Positions 1 through 7,474 of a stretch of DNA of 21,074 bases are shown piece after piece. Location: assembly GCA_947070915.1 (NCBI GenBank), contig CAMTDY010000024.1, positions 1 to 21,074 on the forward strand. The letters run 5' to 3'. Both the position numbers and the translations under genes were made by a program. The notes under the pieces were generated by a model, which saw only the letters and a list, made by a program, of their open reading frames with translations, did not search any database and was not told the origin of the DNA. Source of the DNA: an uncultured Roseburia sp. (lineage in GTDB: Bacteria; Bacillota; Clostridia; Lachnospirales; Lachnospiraceae). Every line of letters begins with the position of its first letter. The first letter of the stretch is position 1.

Positions 1-33
1 GAAACTTATTTCGTGTTATCGCATTGCCAGGAG

Positions 34-66
34 AGGGCAGCCGTATTTGTGCGGCTGTCCTTTTTA
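34..66 (+). terminator. Rho-independent terminator of an upstream gene
   Basis: The nine bases GGGCAGCCG (35-43) pair with CGGCTGTCC (52-60), with one G-U wobble, around an 8-base loop. A T run follows at 61-65. A34 and T61 can extend the stem. This is a canonical intrinsic terminator. It closes a transcription unit that lies mostly outside the left edge, so pncA downstream probably has its own promoter. The following AT-rich stretch contains TATAAT at 78-83, but I see no convincing -35 partner. Confidence 0.85.
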
Positions 67-157
67 CGTCAGTTTTTTATAATATATTTTAAATTATGAA
101 TGTTGCGAAGTTTTCTGTCAGATAATAAAAAGAAACAGCGCAGAAGGGAGTGAAACT

Positions 158-688
158 ATGAGCCGGTATTTGGTAGTTGTAGATATGCAGAATGATTTTG
201 TAGAGGGAGTTCTGGGAACCGAGGAGGCGAGAAAAATCATTTCCCCGGTGGTAAAAAAAATAAAAGAATTTCCAGGGCGTATCATCTATACTAAGGATAC
301 CCATGGCCCAGATTATCTATTTACCCAGGAAGGCAGACTGCTCCCGGTGCCTCACTGCATAGCAGATACTTATGGAGGAAAGCTGATCTGTGAACTGGAA
401 CAGCTTCAGGCTGAAAAACCAGTAAAAATATATGAAAAGAACACATTTGCTTCCCTGGAGATGGCAGAGGCCCTGAAAAAGGAACACAGGCGCCGGCCCA
501 TCGAATCTGTGGAATTGATCGGGGTGTGTACCGATATCTGTGTTGTCTCCAATGCAATTCTGTTAAAGGCATATTTGCCGGAGGTACGGATATCGGTGGA
601 TTCTTCCTGCTGCGCGGGAGTGACTCCACAGCTTCACGAGGCGGCGCTGGAGACGATGGAGAGCTGCCAGATCATGATAAGGAGGTAA
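158..688 (+). CDS. pncA: Nicotinamidase (isochorismatase-like cysteine hydrolase)
   Basis: Hydrolyses nicotinamide to nicotinate and ammonia, the first step of nicotinamide salvage to NAD, in the cytosol. The 176-residue protein has the family triad: D9 in VVDMQNDF, K94 in YEKNTFAS and C128 in GVCTDICV. D47, H49 and H66 lie where nicotinamidases bind their metal, which favours PncA over other isochorismatase-fold hydrolases. The start ATG follows AAGGGAG at 144-150 with 7 bases of spacing. The stop codon overlaps the ribosome binding site of pncB, which begins 5 bases downstream and encodes the next enzyme of the same pathway. That context makes the substrate assignment firm. The length is slightly short for the family (about 180-210 residues), but no motif is missing. 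Confidence 0.9.
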   Translation: MSRYLVVVDMQNDFVEGVLGTEEARKIISPVVKKIKEFPGRIIYTKDTHGPDYLFTQEGRLLPVPHCIADTYGGKLICELEQLQAEKPVKIYEKNTFASLEMAEALKKEHRRRPIESVELIGVCTDICVVSNAILLKAYLPEVRISVDSSCCAGVTPQLHEAALETMESCQIMIRR

Positions 689-693
689 AGGCA

Positions 694-2145
694 ATGTCAC
701 AATTTGACGCGAGAAATATAAGCATGATGCTGGACCTGTATGAGATGACCATGGCAAATGGGTATTTTGAGGATTCCTCCGCGCAAGACTGGGGAACCTT
801 CGAGGTGTTTTACCGGAAAAATCCCGATGACGGCGGATTTGCCATCTTTGCCGGGCTGGAACAGGTGGTTGAATACATTGAGGGAGTGCACTTTGGAGAG
901 GATGATATCGAGTATTTTCGTTCCCTGCACCTGTTCAGTGAGCGGTTTTTAGAGTTTTTGAGAGCATATCATTTCCGCGGGGATATATCGGCATTTCCAG
1001 AGGGGACGATCATGTATCCCAATGAACCAGTGCTTATCGTACATGCGCCCCTGATCGATGCCCAGCTGGTGGAGACCGCCATTTTGACCCAGATCAATCA
1101 TCAGTCCCTGATCGCCACCAAGGCGCAGAGGATCGTGCGGGCGGCCAGAGGGCGTGGGGTGCTGGATTTTGGGGCGAGAAGATCCCACAATATCGATGCG
1201 GCAGTCTATGGAGCCAGGGCGGCTTATATCGGCGGGGTGGATAGTACCGCCACAGTGATGGCGGGAAAACAGTTTGGGATTCCCGTGTCGGGTACGATGG
1301 CCCATAGCTGGGTGATGTGTTATGGAGATGAATATACCGCGTTCTGCCGGTATGCAGAACAGTATCCGGATTCCGCCCAGTTTCTTGTAGACACCTATGA
1401 TGTACTCCGCTCCGGCGTCCCCAATGCAGTACGGGCGGCCAGGGCGGTGCTGGATCCCAGGGGGAAGCGGCTAAAAGGAGTGAGGCTGGATTCCGGGGAT
1501 CTGGCTTATTTATCCAAAAAAGTACGGCGGATGCTGGATGAAGAGGGCATGGAAGACTGCATGATCATTGCTTCAAACAGCCTGGATGAATTTACCATTA
1601 CCTCTCTTCTGGAGCAGGGCGGATGCATCGACGCCTTTGGGGTGGGGGAGCGGCTGATCACGGCAAAGAGTGATCCGGTCTTTGGCGCCGTTTATAAACT
1701 GGCGGCGGTAGAGCGGAATGGGGTGTGTACTCCGCGGATAAAAGTTTCAGAAAATATAGAAAAGATCACGAATCCTGGTAAAAAAGATGTTTACCGTATC
1801 TATGACGATACGGGACATGCGGTGGCGGATTTGCTGACGGCAGGAGGGGAGACTGTGGACCTGTCAAAGGAATATCCCTATGTCGATCCGCAGAAGCCGT
1901 GGAAAAAACGGTCTTTCATCAACTGTCGGGCAAAAAAACTGCACCGGGATGTGATCCAGAATGGGAAACGGGTGGCGCCGGTGCGGAGTCTGGAGAGCAT
2001 CCGGGCATACGTAAAAGAACAGCTGGAATCCGAGATCTGGCAGGAAGAGCAGAGATTTGCCAATCCTCACAGACATTATCTGGACATGAGTACCCGTTAT
2101 TTTCAGGCGAGGGAGGAGCTGCTGGATAAAAACCAGTGGAAATAA
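694..2145 (+). CDS. pncB: Nicotinate phosphoribosyltransferase
   Basis: Converts nicotinate plus PRPP, with ATP, to nicotinate mononucleotide in the Preiss-Handler route to NAD. The reading frame is open from 526, but the true start is the ATG at 694. It has AAGGAGG at 679-685 just upstream, and the encoded start MSQFDARNISMMLDLYEM matches the family's N-terminal Asp-Leu-Tyr-Glu-Met motif. This gives 483 residues, normal for the family. Recognisable parts are the GARRSHNIDAA segment, the phosphoribosyl loop GGVDSTAT, SGTMAHSW with H204 as the expected phosphorylated histidine, and VRLDSGDLAYLSKKVR. It is translationally coupled to pncA, whose stop overlaps its Shine-Dalgarno. Together they recycle nicotinamide. 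Confidence 0.93.
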   Translation: MSQFDARNISMMLDLYEMTMANGYFEDSSAQDWGTFEVFYRKNPDDGGFAIFAGLEQVVEYIEGVHFGEDDIEYFRSLHLFSERFLEFLRAYHFRGDISAFPEGTIMYPNEPVLIVHAPLIDAQLVETAILTQINHQSLIATKAQRIVRAARGRGVLDFGARRSHNIDAAVYGARAAYIGGVDSTATVMAGKQFGIPVSGTMAHSWVMCYGDEYTAFCRYAEQYPDSAQFLVDTYDVLRSGVPNAVRAARAVLDPRGKRLKGVRLDSGDLAYLSKKVRRMLDEEGMEDCMIIASNSLDEFTITSLLEQGGCIDAFGVGERLITAKSDPVFGAVYKLAAVERNGVCTPRIKVSENIEKITNPGKKDVYRIYDDTGHAVADLLTAGGETVDLSKEYPYVDPQKPWKKRSFINCRAKKLHRDVIQNGKRVAPVRSLESIRAYVKEQLESEIWQEEQRFANPHRHYLDMSTRYFQAREELLDKNQWK

Positions 2146-2157
2146 CCCGCCAATAAC

Positions 2158-2180
2158 CGGAAAGATATGGGATCTTTCCG
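2158..2180 (+). terminator. Perfect stem-loop after pncB, without a U tract
   Basis: CGGAAAGAT at 2158-2166 pairs perfectly with ATCTTTCCG at 2172-2180 around a 5-base loop. A small second hairpin, CCCT-GGC-AGGG, follows at 2181-2191. No T run follows, since the next bases are A-rich. It may be a weak or Rho-assisted terminator, or a 3'-end stabiliser of the pncAB transcript. A fresh promoter begins 39 bases downstream, which agrees with a transcript boundary here. Confidence 0.4.
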
Positions 2181-2218
2181 CCCTGGCAGGGAAAAAATAA
2201 GTTTATAAAAAATTTATA

Positions 2219-2247
2219 TTGGCAATTTCGGGGAAATCATGTATAAT
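2219..2247 (+). promoter_or_regulatory. Sigma-A-type promoter of the diguanylate cyclase gene
   Basis: TTGGCA at 2219-2224 and a consensus TATAAT at 2242-2247 are separated by exactly 17 bases. The upstream stretch 2191-2220 is A/T-rich, as in an UP element. Transcription would start near 2254-2256. That is only about 20 bases before the ATG at 2274 but about 50 before the ATG at 2304, which supports the later start for the gene. This is the clearest promoter in the window. Confidence 0.75.
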
Positions 2248-2303
2248 AAATCTGTGTACGTATATACAAATGAATGAATGGGTATTATAGCGGGGTTGAA
2301 ACT

Positions 2304-4235
2304 ATGTTTGATAACGGTAGGAAAAACATATGTGTGATATTGTGCGAGGTGGCGGCTCATTACCAGGAGCAGGTATGCCGGACGCTTACTTCTTATGCCA
2401 GGGATAAGGGGTATAATCTTGCTTATTTTACGTTTTTCGTGTGCTATGGAGTGTATACGAAGAATGGCATGGGAGAAGCGAACATTATAAATCTGGTCCC
2501 CTATGAGAATTTTGACGGGTTTATTATCTGTCACGACACCATGCAGAATGAACAGGCTGTAAAGCAGATCTTTGCCTATATCAAAGAACGCACCAGGAAG
2601 CCGGTGGTGACGCTGCGCAGAGCCTGGGAAGACTATCCCTGTATCCTGGCAGAAAATAAAGGTGCCATTAAGGAGATCGTACAGCATTTTGTGGATGTTC
2701 ACCATTTTGACCGCATCGCTTTTTTCAGCGGTCCCAAGGATCATCCGGATGCCATGGCAAGGCTGGCAGATTACAAAGAAGGACTAGCCAGCCGGGGGAT
2801 CGGTTACGACGAAGATTATGTGTTTTATGGAGATTTCTGGCGTAAATTATCCAGGGAAGCGGCCCAGTATTTTATCACGAAGCTTCCGGAAGTTCCCCAG
2901 GCTGTTGTATGCGCCAACGATTATATGGCGCTTTCCCTATGCAATGAACTGGTTAATTTTGGTAAGATTGTGCCAAAGGATATCGCCGTCTCAGGCTTTG
3001 ACGATATATGGGAGGCGACGATCAATATGCCGCCGGTCACCACAGTTACGATGCCGGTGGAGAAAATGAGTGAGCTGGCATTTGAAACCCTGGAGCGCTT
3101 GATGGACGGTGAGGATGTACCGAGGGTTCAGACCCTCAGAACGGAACCTGTCATCAGGGATTCCTGCGGCTGCCAAGGGATGGACATGGAAACTGCCATT
3201 AGAAAAAGGGTACGGCAGAGCCAGGAATATGAAAAGATCCTGGATCTGATCCGGTATAATACGTATACTTTTGTGGAGATGTCCGATGTACAGCGGGCAC
3301 AGGAGCTTGTGAACCATACGCGCCTTCTGGATGTGGAGGACAATTATATTAAGAACTTTTTTATCTGTCTTGGAGAGGGGGAGGGTAGCCAGCACCCCAA
3401 ATACTGTTCAGAGAAAAGTGGATATCCCAGACAGAGCCAGGCAGTAGGGGCGGCGATGAATGGAAGGATCCTCCAGACAGAAACCGCGGTTTTTGATACC
3501 TCGGATCTGCTTCCCAGGGAAGCTGTGGAACAGGATCCCATGATTTATTATTTTTTCCCGCTGCACAATCTGAATATTTCCTTTGGTTACTTTGCCATCA
3601 GTTATGAAGGCACCCACAGCTGCGGCAAGTCATTTCACAGCTGGCTGGCGATTCTGGGAAATGTGCTGGAGAATATGCGTCTCAGGCAGAAAACCAATGC
3701 GCTGCTGGATGAATTGAACAACATGTATATCCACGATGTATTGACCGGGCTTTTGAACCGGAGGGGGTTTGAAAATAATTCCCAGGATTTCTATGAGGAG
3801 AGCCGGACAGAAAAAAGGACATTGGCCATAATCTCGATCGACATGGATAATTTAAAGATCGTTAACGATAAATTTGGACATAAACAGGGGGATATAGCAC
3901 TTCAGACGATCGGGAAGGCGATCCTGCATGCGGCAGAGCCGGAGGATGTATGTGCGAGGATCGGAGGTGATGAATTTGCTGTGGCCGGAATGGATTATAA
4001 CGAGCAGAGGATACAGGAATTTGTGGAGAAATTTGATACGTATCTGGAAAAGTTTAACAGGGATAGCGGGCGCCCCTATCTTGTCGGTGCCAGCTGTGGC
4101 TGGTATTTAATTTCTGCCTCACACGAAATTACTCTTGAAGCGGCAATTGTGAAAAGCGACGAGCATTTGTATGAGATTAAAAGGGATAAGAAGAAAAATC
4201 ACAGAGACTGCGTGCTGAGAGAAAAGGAGGCATAA
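2304..4235 (+). CDS. Soluble diguanylate cyclase with LacI-type ligand-binding domain
   Basis: Predicted to make cyclic di-GMP from two GTP in response to a small ligand. From the ATG at 2304 the protein has 643 residues. Residues about 8-285 resemble the sugar-binding half of LacI/GalR regulators (for example VSGFDDIWEATINMPPVTTV), but the helix-turn-helix is absent. A CGC motif closes this domain. Residues about 300-470 form a middle region I do not recognise. The GGDEF domain runs from about 478 (DVLTGLLNRRGF) to 640, with an intact GGDEF at 554-558. The inhibitory RxxD site is not present: the four residues at that spacing are EPED. No membrane helix or signal peptide is visible. An in-frame ATG at 2274 would add 10 residues but has no ribosome binding site; the ATG at 2304 has only a weak GGGG. 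The stop is 19 bases before the next gene's preferred start. Confidence 0.85.
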   Translation: MFDNGRKNICVILCEVAAHYQEQVCRTLTSYARDKGYNLAYFTFFVCYGVYTKNGMGEANIINLVPYENFDGFIICHDTMQNEQAVKQIFAYIKERTRKPVVTLRRAWEDYPCILAENKGAIKEIVQHFVDVHHFDRIAFFSGPKDHPDAMARLADYKEGLASRGIGYDEDYVFYGDFWRKLSREAAQYFITKLPEVPQAVVCANDYMALSLCNELVNFGKIVPKDIAVSGFDDIWEATINMPPVTTVTMPVEKMSELAFETLERLMDGEDVPRVQTLRTEPVIRDSCGCQGMDMETAIRKRVRQSQEYEKILDLIRYNTYTFVEMSDVQRAQELVNHTRLLDVEDNYIKNFFICLGEGEGSQHPKYCSEKSGYPRQSQAVGAAMNGRILQTETAVFDTSDLLPREAVEQDPMIYYFFPLHNLNISFGYFAISYEGTHSCGKSFHSWLAILGNVLENMRLRQKTNALLDELNNMYIHDVLTGLLNRRGFENNSQDFYEESRTEKRTLAIISIDMDNLKIVNDKFGHKQGDIALQTIGKAILHAAEPEDVCARIGGDEFAVAGMDYNEQRIQEFVEKFDTYLEKFNRDSGRPYLVGASCGWYLISASHEITLEAAIVKSDEHLYEIKRDKKKNHRDCVLREKEA

Positions 4236-4254
4236 TTTGGAAGGAGGAAGTACT

Positions 4255-5139
4255 TTGGCGGATAAAACCAAAGATAATATAGATTTTAGAAAAAAGAGGG
4301 TCAAACGGATCAAGAAGATTATAATTGTGCTTTGCATCCTGCTTTTTATACTGCCGGTGGTGCTCTCCATCGTTCTTTTCTTCCGGGTGAAAAACCTGGA
4401 GAACAGAATTGAAACGATTATCTCTGAAAACAAACTGGAGTCCGGAGGGAAAGAAGCGTCGACCGAGATCGTCAACGCGAAGGAAAAGGAGATTGTCACT
4501 GGAAGTGCCGTCGGGGAAGAAAAAACAAAACGGGTTTATCTGACATTTGATGATGGACCCAGCAAACAGACGGAGAGAGTATTAAATATATTAAAGAAAA
4601 AAAAGGTGAAGGCAACTTTTTTTGCCATCGGCAGGGAGGATGAATTCTCCCAGAATATATACCGCCGCATTGTGAAAGAGGGGCATACCCTTGGAATGCA
4701 CTCATATTCCCATATATTCAATGAGATCTATGGTTCTCTGGAAGGATTTAAAAAAGACTTTCAGCGGATTTCCGGCCATCTGGAGAAAATTACGGGGGTT
4801 CGTCCTGTCATTTACCGGTTCCCTGGAGGGAGCAGCAACACGGTAAATGAACTTCCGGTGAAACAGTACACGAATTTTCTGAAAGAGCAGGGAGTGGAAT
4901 ATTTTGACTGGAATGTCATTGCCGCCAATGGGATCACAGAAAATGTCACGAAGAAAGATATGGTCCGCTCGGTCATGGAGGGCGTGGCGAAATACGATAC
5001 TTCCATTGTGCTTCTGTATGATTCTGCCGATAAAAAAATGACGGCGGACTCATTGTCTGCCATGATTGACAGCCTGCAGGCGGCCGGGTATGAACTGCTT
5101 CCCATAGATGGCAGCACAGTACCGATTCATCATTCATGA
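4255..5139 (+). CDS. Membrane-anchored polysaccharide deacetylase family protein
   Basis: NodB-homology family; members remove acetyl groups from peptidoglycan or other N-acetylated glycans outside the membrane. I chose the TTG at 4255 because AAGGAGG at 4241-4247 sits 7 bases upstream in non-coding space. A TTG at 4237 also has AAAGGAGG (4223-4230) and would add six residues. Numbered from 4255 (294 residues), a short basic cytosolic tail precedes a membrane helix at about 22-43, then a linker, then the catalytic domain. TFDDGP (97-102) and HSYSH (H149, H153) supply the metal site with D100; RFPGGSSN and FDWN match motifs 3 and 4. Motif 5, normally with a His before Asp, reads IVLLYDS with Tyr255. 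Activity is therefore uncertain. The gene is probably co-transcribed and translationally coupled with the upstream cyclase. Confidence 0.85.
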   Translation: MADKTKDNIDFRKKRVKRIKKIIIVLCILLFILPVVLSIVLFFRVKNLENRIETIISENKLESGGKEASTEIVNAKEKEIVTGSAVGEEKTKRVYLTFDDGPSKQTERVLNILKKKKVKATFFAIGREDEFSQNIYRRIVKEGHTLGMHSYSHIFNEIYGSLEGFKKDFQRISGHLEKITGVRPVIYRFPGGSSNTVNELPVKQYTNFLKEQGVEYFDWNVIAANGITENVTKKDMVRSVMEGVAKYDTSIVLLYDSADKKMTADSLSAMIDSLQAAGYELLPIDGSTVPIHHS

Positions 5140-5159
5140 TTTTAAGTTGGATATCAATG

Positions 5160-5178
5160 TCTGTCACAGACAGATTTT
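5160..5178 (+). other. Small hairpin followed by four T, before the bactofilin gene
   Basis: TCTGTC (5160-5165) pairs with GACAGA (5169-5174) around ACA and is followed by TTTT. A six-pair stem with four T is a weak intrinsic terminator at best. It could partly separate bactofilin expression from the upstream pair, or be chance. I see no clear promoter between 5140 and 5190. Confidence 0.3.
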
Positions 5179-5204
5179 GAAGATAGATATTAGGAGGAAA
5201 TAGA

Positions 5205-6113
5205 ATGAGCTTTTTTAAAGAACTGAAAGAAGATATTGTTCAGTCTGTAAATGAACTGAGCGATACCCTGGAAGAAAAAGTAACTGCGTCAGAGGAAGCA
5301 GCGGAAGAGGCTGAAGCACTGGAGACGGAGGTACAGAAGGAGATTGATTCTATTCTGGAGGATGGCATTTTAAATGACATGTCCGTGGAGGAAGAGGATT
5401 CTGAGGACAGCTCTGAACCAGAGGAGCCTTCGGAACCAGAACTTTCGGCAGAAGTTCAGGAAGAAAAGGATGAGACAGAAGAGACAGCGGCAGATATTCC
5501 TGAGCCGGAAGAACTACAGGAAGAGGAACCGGAGGAAGAAGAGACAATGGAGGAACCGCAGAAAGATTCCTATTTTGGTGAGGTGGATCACCAGGAACAA
5601 AATAAGACAATGAATATGAGCCAGGAGGAAGATAGCATGAGTGATTTTGAAGAAACAGTAGAGGATAACAGCGAAGAGACAACGGTGATCACCAAAGGAA
5701 CTACGATCAATGGTGGTATTAAATCCGATACCTCCCTTATTGTGAAGGGTGTGATTGAAGGAGATGTGGAATGCCAGGGAAAACTGACCATTACCGGACA
5801 TGTGGCAGGAAACAGCACGGCGTCTGAGATCTATGTCAACACCCCAAGACTGGAGGGCAGCCTGAACAGCCATGGCAGCGTGAAAATCGATGTGAGTACG
5901 GTTGTGATCGGTTCGATCACCAGTGCCTCCGTCGTAGTTGCCGGTGCAGTGAAAGGTGATATCGATGTCAATGGTCCTGTGATCATCGACTCTACAGCAG
6001 TAGTCAAAGGATCTGTGTTTGCCAAATCCATCCAGATCAACAGCGGCGCTGTCATTGATGGAAACTGTTCCCTCAAATACGCAGATGTGGATCTGGATAC
6101 ATTTTTTGACTAA
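5205..6113 (+). CDS. Bactofilin (polymer-forming cytoskeletal protein) with acidic N-terminal extension
   Basis: Bactofilins polymerise into filaments that scaffold cell-wall enzymes and membrane sites. Of 302 residues, about 165-290 form the bactofilin beta-helix, seen as short repeats of the type IVKGVIEGDVECQGKLTITG with alternating V/I and G. Before it lies an unusual region of about 160 residues that is extremely rich in Glu and Asp, with Ser/Pro patches, and probably disordered. The first 26 residues (starting MSFFKELKEDIVQSV) could form an amphipathic helix for membrane contact, as bactofilin N-termini often do. The start ATG has AGGAGG 7 bases upstream. Its neighbour on the left, a deacetylase homologue of the cell envelope, fits a wall-shaping role. 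pyrH follows after 26 bases, so it may be the first gene of the housekeeping operon. Confidence 0.88.
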   Translation: MSFFKELKEDIVQSVNELSDTLEEKVTASEEAAEEAEALETEVQKEIDSILEDGILNDMSVEEEDSEDSSEPEEPSEPELSAEVQEEKDETEETAADIPEPEELQEEEPEEEETMEEPQKDSYFGEVDHQEQNKTMNMSQEEDSMSDFEETVEDNSEETTVITKGTTINGGIKSDTSLIVKGVIEGDVECQGKLTITGHVAGNSTASEIYVNTPRLEGSLNSHGSVKIDVSTVVIGSITSASVVVAGAVKGDIDVNGPVIIDSTAVVKGSVFAKSIQINSGAVIDGNCSLKYADVDLDTFFD

Positions 6114-6139
6114 GAGAGCGGAAGGAGAGGGAGGTTTTT

Positions 6140-6844
6140 ATGAAGTATAACCGGGTATTGTTAAAATTAAGCGGAGAGGCTCTTTCCGGGGATAAGGGAA
6201 ATGGCTTTGACGAGGCTACCTGCATCCGGGTGGCAGAGCAGATACGGGATCTGGTGAAGGAGGGCTGCCAGACCGCTGTCGTGATCGGCGGCGGCAATTT
6301 CTGGCGGGGAAGGACCAGTGAGACCATTCAGAGAAATCAGGCGGATCAGATCGGGATGCTGGCCACGGTGATGAACTGTATTTATATGTCGGAGATCTGC
6401 CGTCATGTCGGTCTTATGACCCAGATCCTGACGCCTTTTGAATGCGGTTCTTTTACCAAATTGTTCAGCAGGGACAGGGTAGAGAAGTACCTGGCTAAGA
6501 ATATGGTGGTGTTTCTGGCTGGCGGAACGGGACATCCTTATTTCTCCACAGATACGGCGACGGCACTCCGCGCGGTGGAGATTCAGGCGGATGTGATCCT
6601 GGCAGCCAAGTCGGTGGATGGGGTATATGACTCGGATCCGGCGAAAAATCCGGAGGCGAAGAAATTTGATACCCTGCCGATCTCAAGGATCATCGATGAG
6701 AAGCTGGGAGTAGTGGATCTGGCTGCCGCGGTGATCTGTTATGAGAACAAGATGCCGATGTGCGTCTTTGGTTTAAATGAAGAAAACAGTATTATAAACT
6801 GCGTCAAGGGTGAAAGCACAGGAACAATCATTACAGTGGACTGA
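6140..6844 (+). CDS. pyrH: UMP kinase
   Basis: Phosphorylates UMP to UDP with ATP, the committed step to all other pyrimidine nucleotides. It belongs to the bacterial amino acid kinase fold and is not related to eukaryotic UMP/CMP kinase. The 234 residues match the family length. Visible motifs are LKLSGEAL with GDKGNGFD at the N-terminus, VVIGGGNFWRGR for phosphate binding, FLAGGTGHPYFSTDTA in the nucleotide-binding core, and AAKSVDGVYDSDP. A purine-rich GGAGAGGGAGG lies just upstream of the ATG. frr begins 18 bases after the stop, the standard bacterial pairing. The usual rpsB-tsf pair is not upstream here; a bactofilin gene takes that place. Confidence 0.96.
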   Translation: MKYNRVLLKLSGEALSGDKGNGFDEATCIRVAEQIRDLVKEGCQTAVVIGGGNFWRGRTSETIQRNQADQIGMLATVMNCIYMSEICRHVGLMTQILTPFECGSFTKLFSRDRVEKYLAKNMVVFLAGGTGHPYFSTDTATALRAVEIQADVILAAKSVDGVYDSDPAKNPEAKKFDTLPISRIIDEKLGVVDLAAAVICYENKMPMCVFGLNEENSIINCVKGESTGTIITVD

Positions 6845-6862
6845 TCATGGAGGGGAATAGAG

Positions 6863-7417
6863 ATGGAATTTGATATTAAAACGTATGAAGATAAAATGGA
6901 TAAAACATTGTCAAATCTGCAGGAGGAATATGTGTCGATCCGTGCCGGACGCGCTAACCCCCATATTCTGGATAAGATTCAGGTGGATTACTACGGAACA
7001 CCTTCTCCGCTTCAGAGTGTGGCAAATATTTCTGTGCCAGAGGCGAGAATGATCCAGATCCAGCCATGGGAGTCCAGTCTGATCAAAGAGATCGAGCGTG
7101 CCATCATTGCTTCTGATCTTGGTCTGACACCTGCCAATGACGGTAAGACGATCCGTCTGGTATTTCCGGAGCTGACAGAAGACCGCCGTAAGGAACTGGT
7201 AAAGGATGTTAAGAAAAAGGGTGAAAATGCCAAGATTGCTGTGCGCAACATCCGGCGTGATGCCAATGATGCGGTGAAAAAGCAGAATAAGGCAAACGAG
7301 ATCTCGGATGATGAACAGAAGCAGCTGGAGGACCGTATTCAGAAACTTACTGATAAGTTTATCGCAAAGGTAGATGAGGCAGTGGATACAAAATCCACAG
7401 AAGTTATGACCGTATAA
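6863..7417 (+). CDS. frr: Ribosome recycling factor
   Basis: Splits post-termination ribosomes from mRNA together with EF-G. The 184-residue protein is within one residue of the usual length. The first third includes VSIRAGRANPHILDKIQVDYYGTP-type sequence (about 25-48), the second domain contains MIQIQPWE and the conserved GKTIRL stretch, and the C-terminal part is a charged three-helix bundle (KDVKKKGENAKIAVRNIRR onward). The ribosome binding site is the GGAGGGG that starts at 6849, about 8 bases before the ATG. The gene is in the conserved pyrH-frr-uppS order. Confidence 0.97.
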   Translation: MEFDIKTYEDKMDKTLSNLQEEYVSIRAGRANPHILDKIQVDYYGTPSPLQSVANISVPEARMIQIQPWESSLIKEIERAIIASDLGLTPANDGKTIRLVFPELTEDRRKELVKDVKKKGENAKIAVRNIRRDANDAVKKQNKANEISDDEQKQLEDRIQKLTDKFIAKVDEAVDTKSTEVMTV

Positions 7418-7474
7418 TCTGTATGGCATACGGAAAACGGGAGGGTCATATAGTAGCATAATATGGAGAAAAAG

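Noticed and set aside
61..157. Promoter or NAD-responsive riboswitch upstream of pncA
   Set aside because: TATAAT at 78-83 has no acceptable -35 at 16-18 bases, since that position falls in the terminator stem. The short leader shows no structured aptamer.
526..693. Upstream extension of the pncB reading frame
   Set aside because: It overlaps pncA in another frame and lacks family sequence. The ATG at 694 has an excellent ribosome binding site and starts with the conserved N-terminus.
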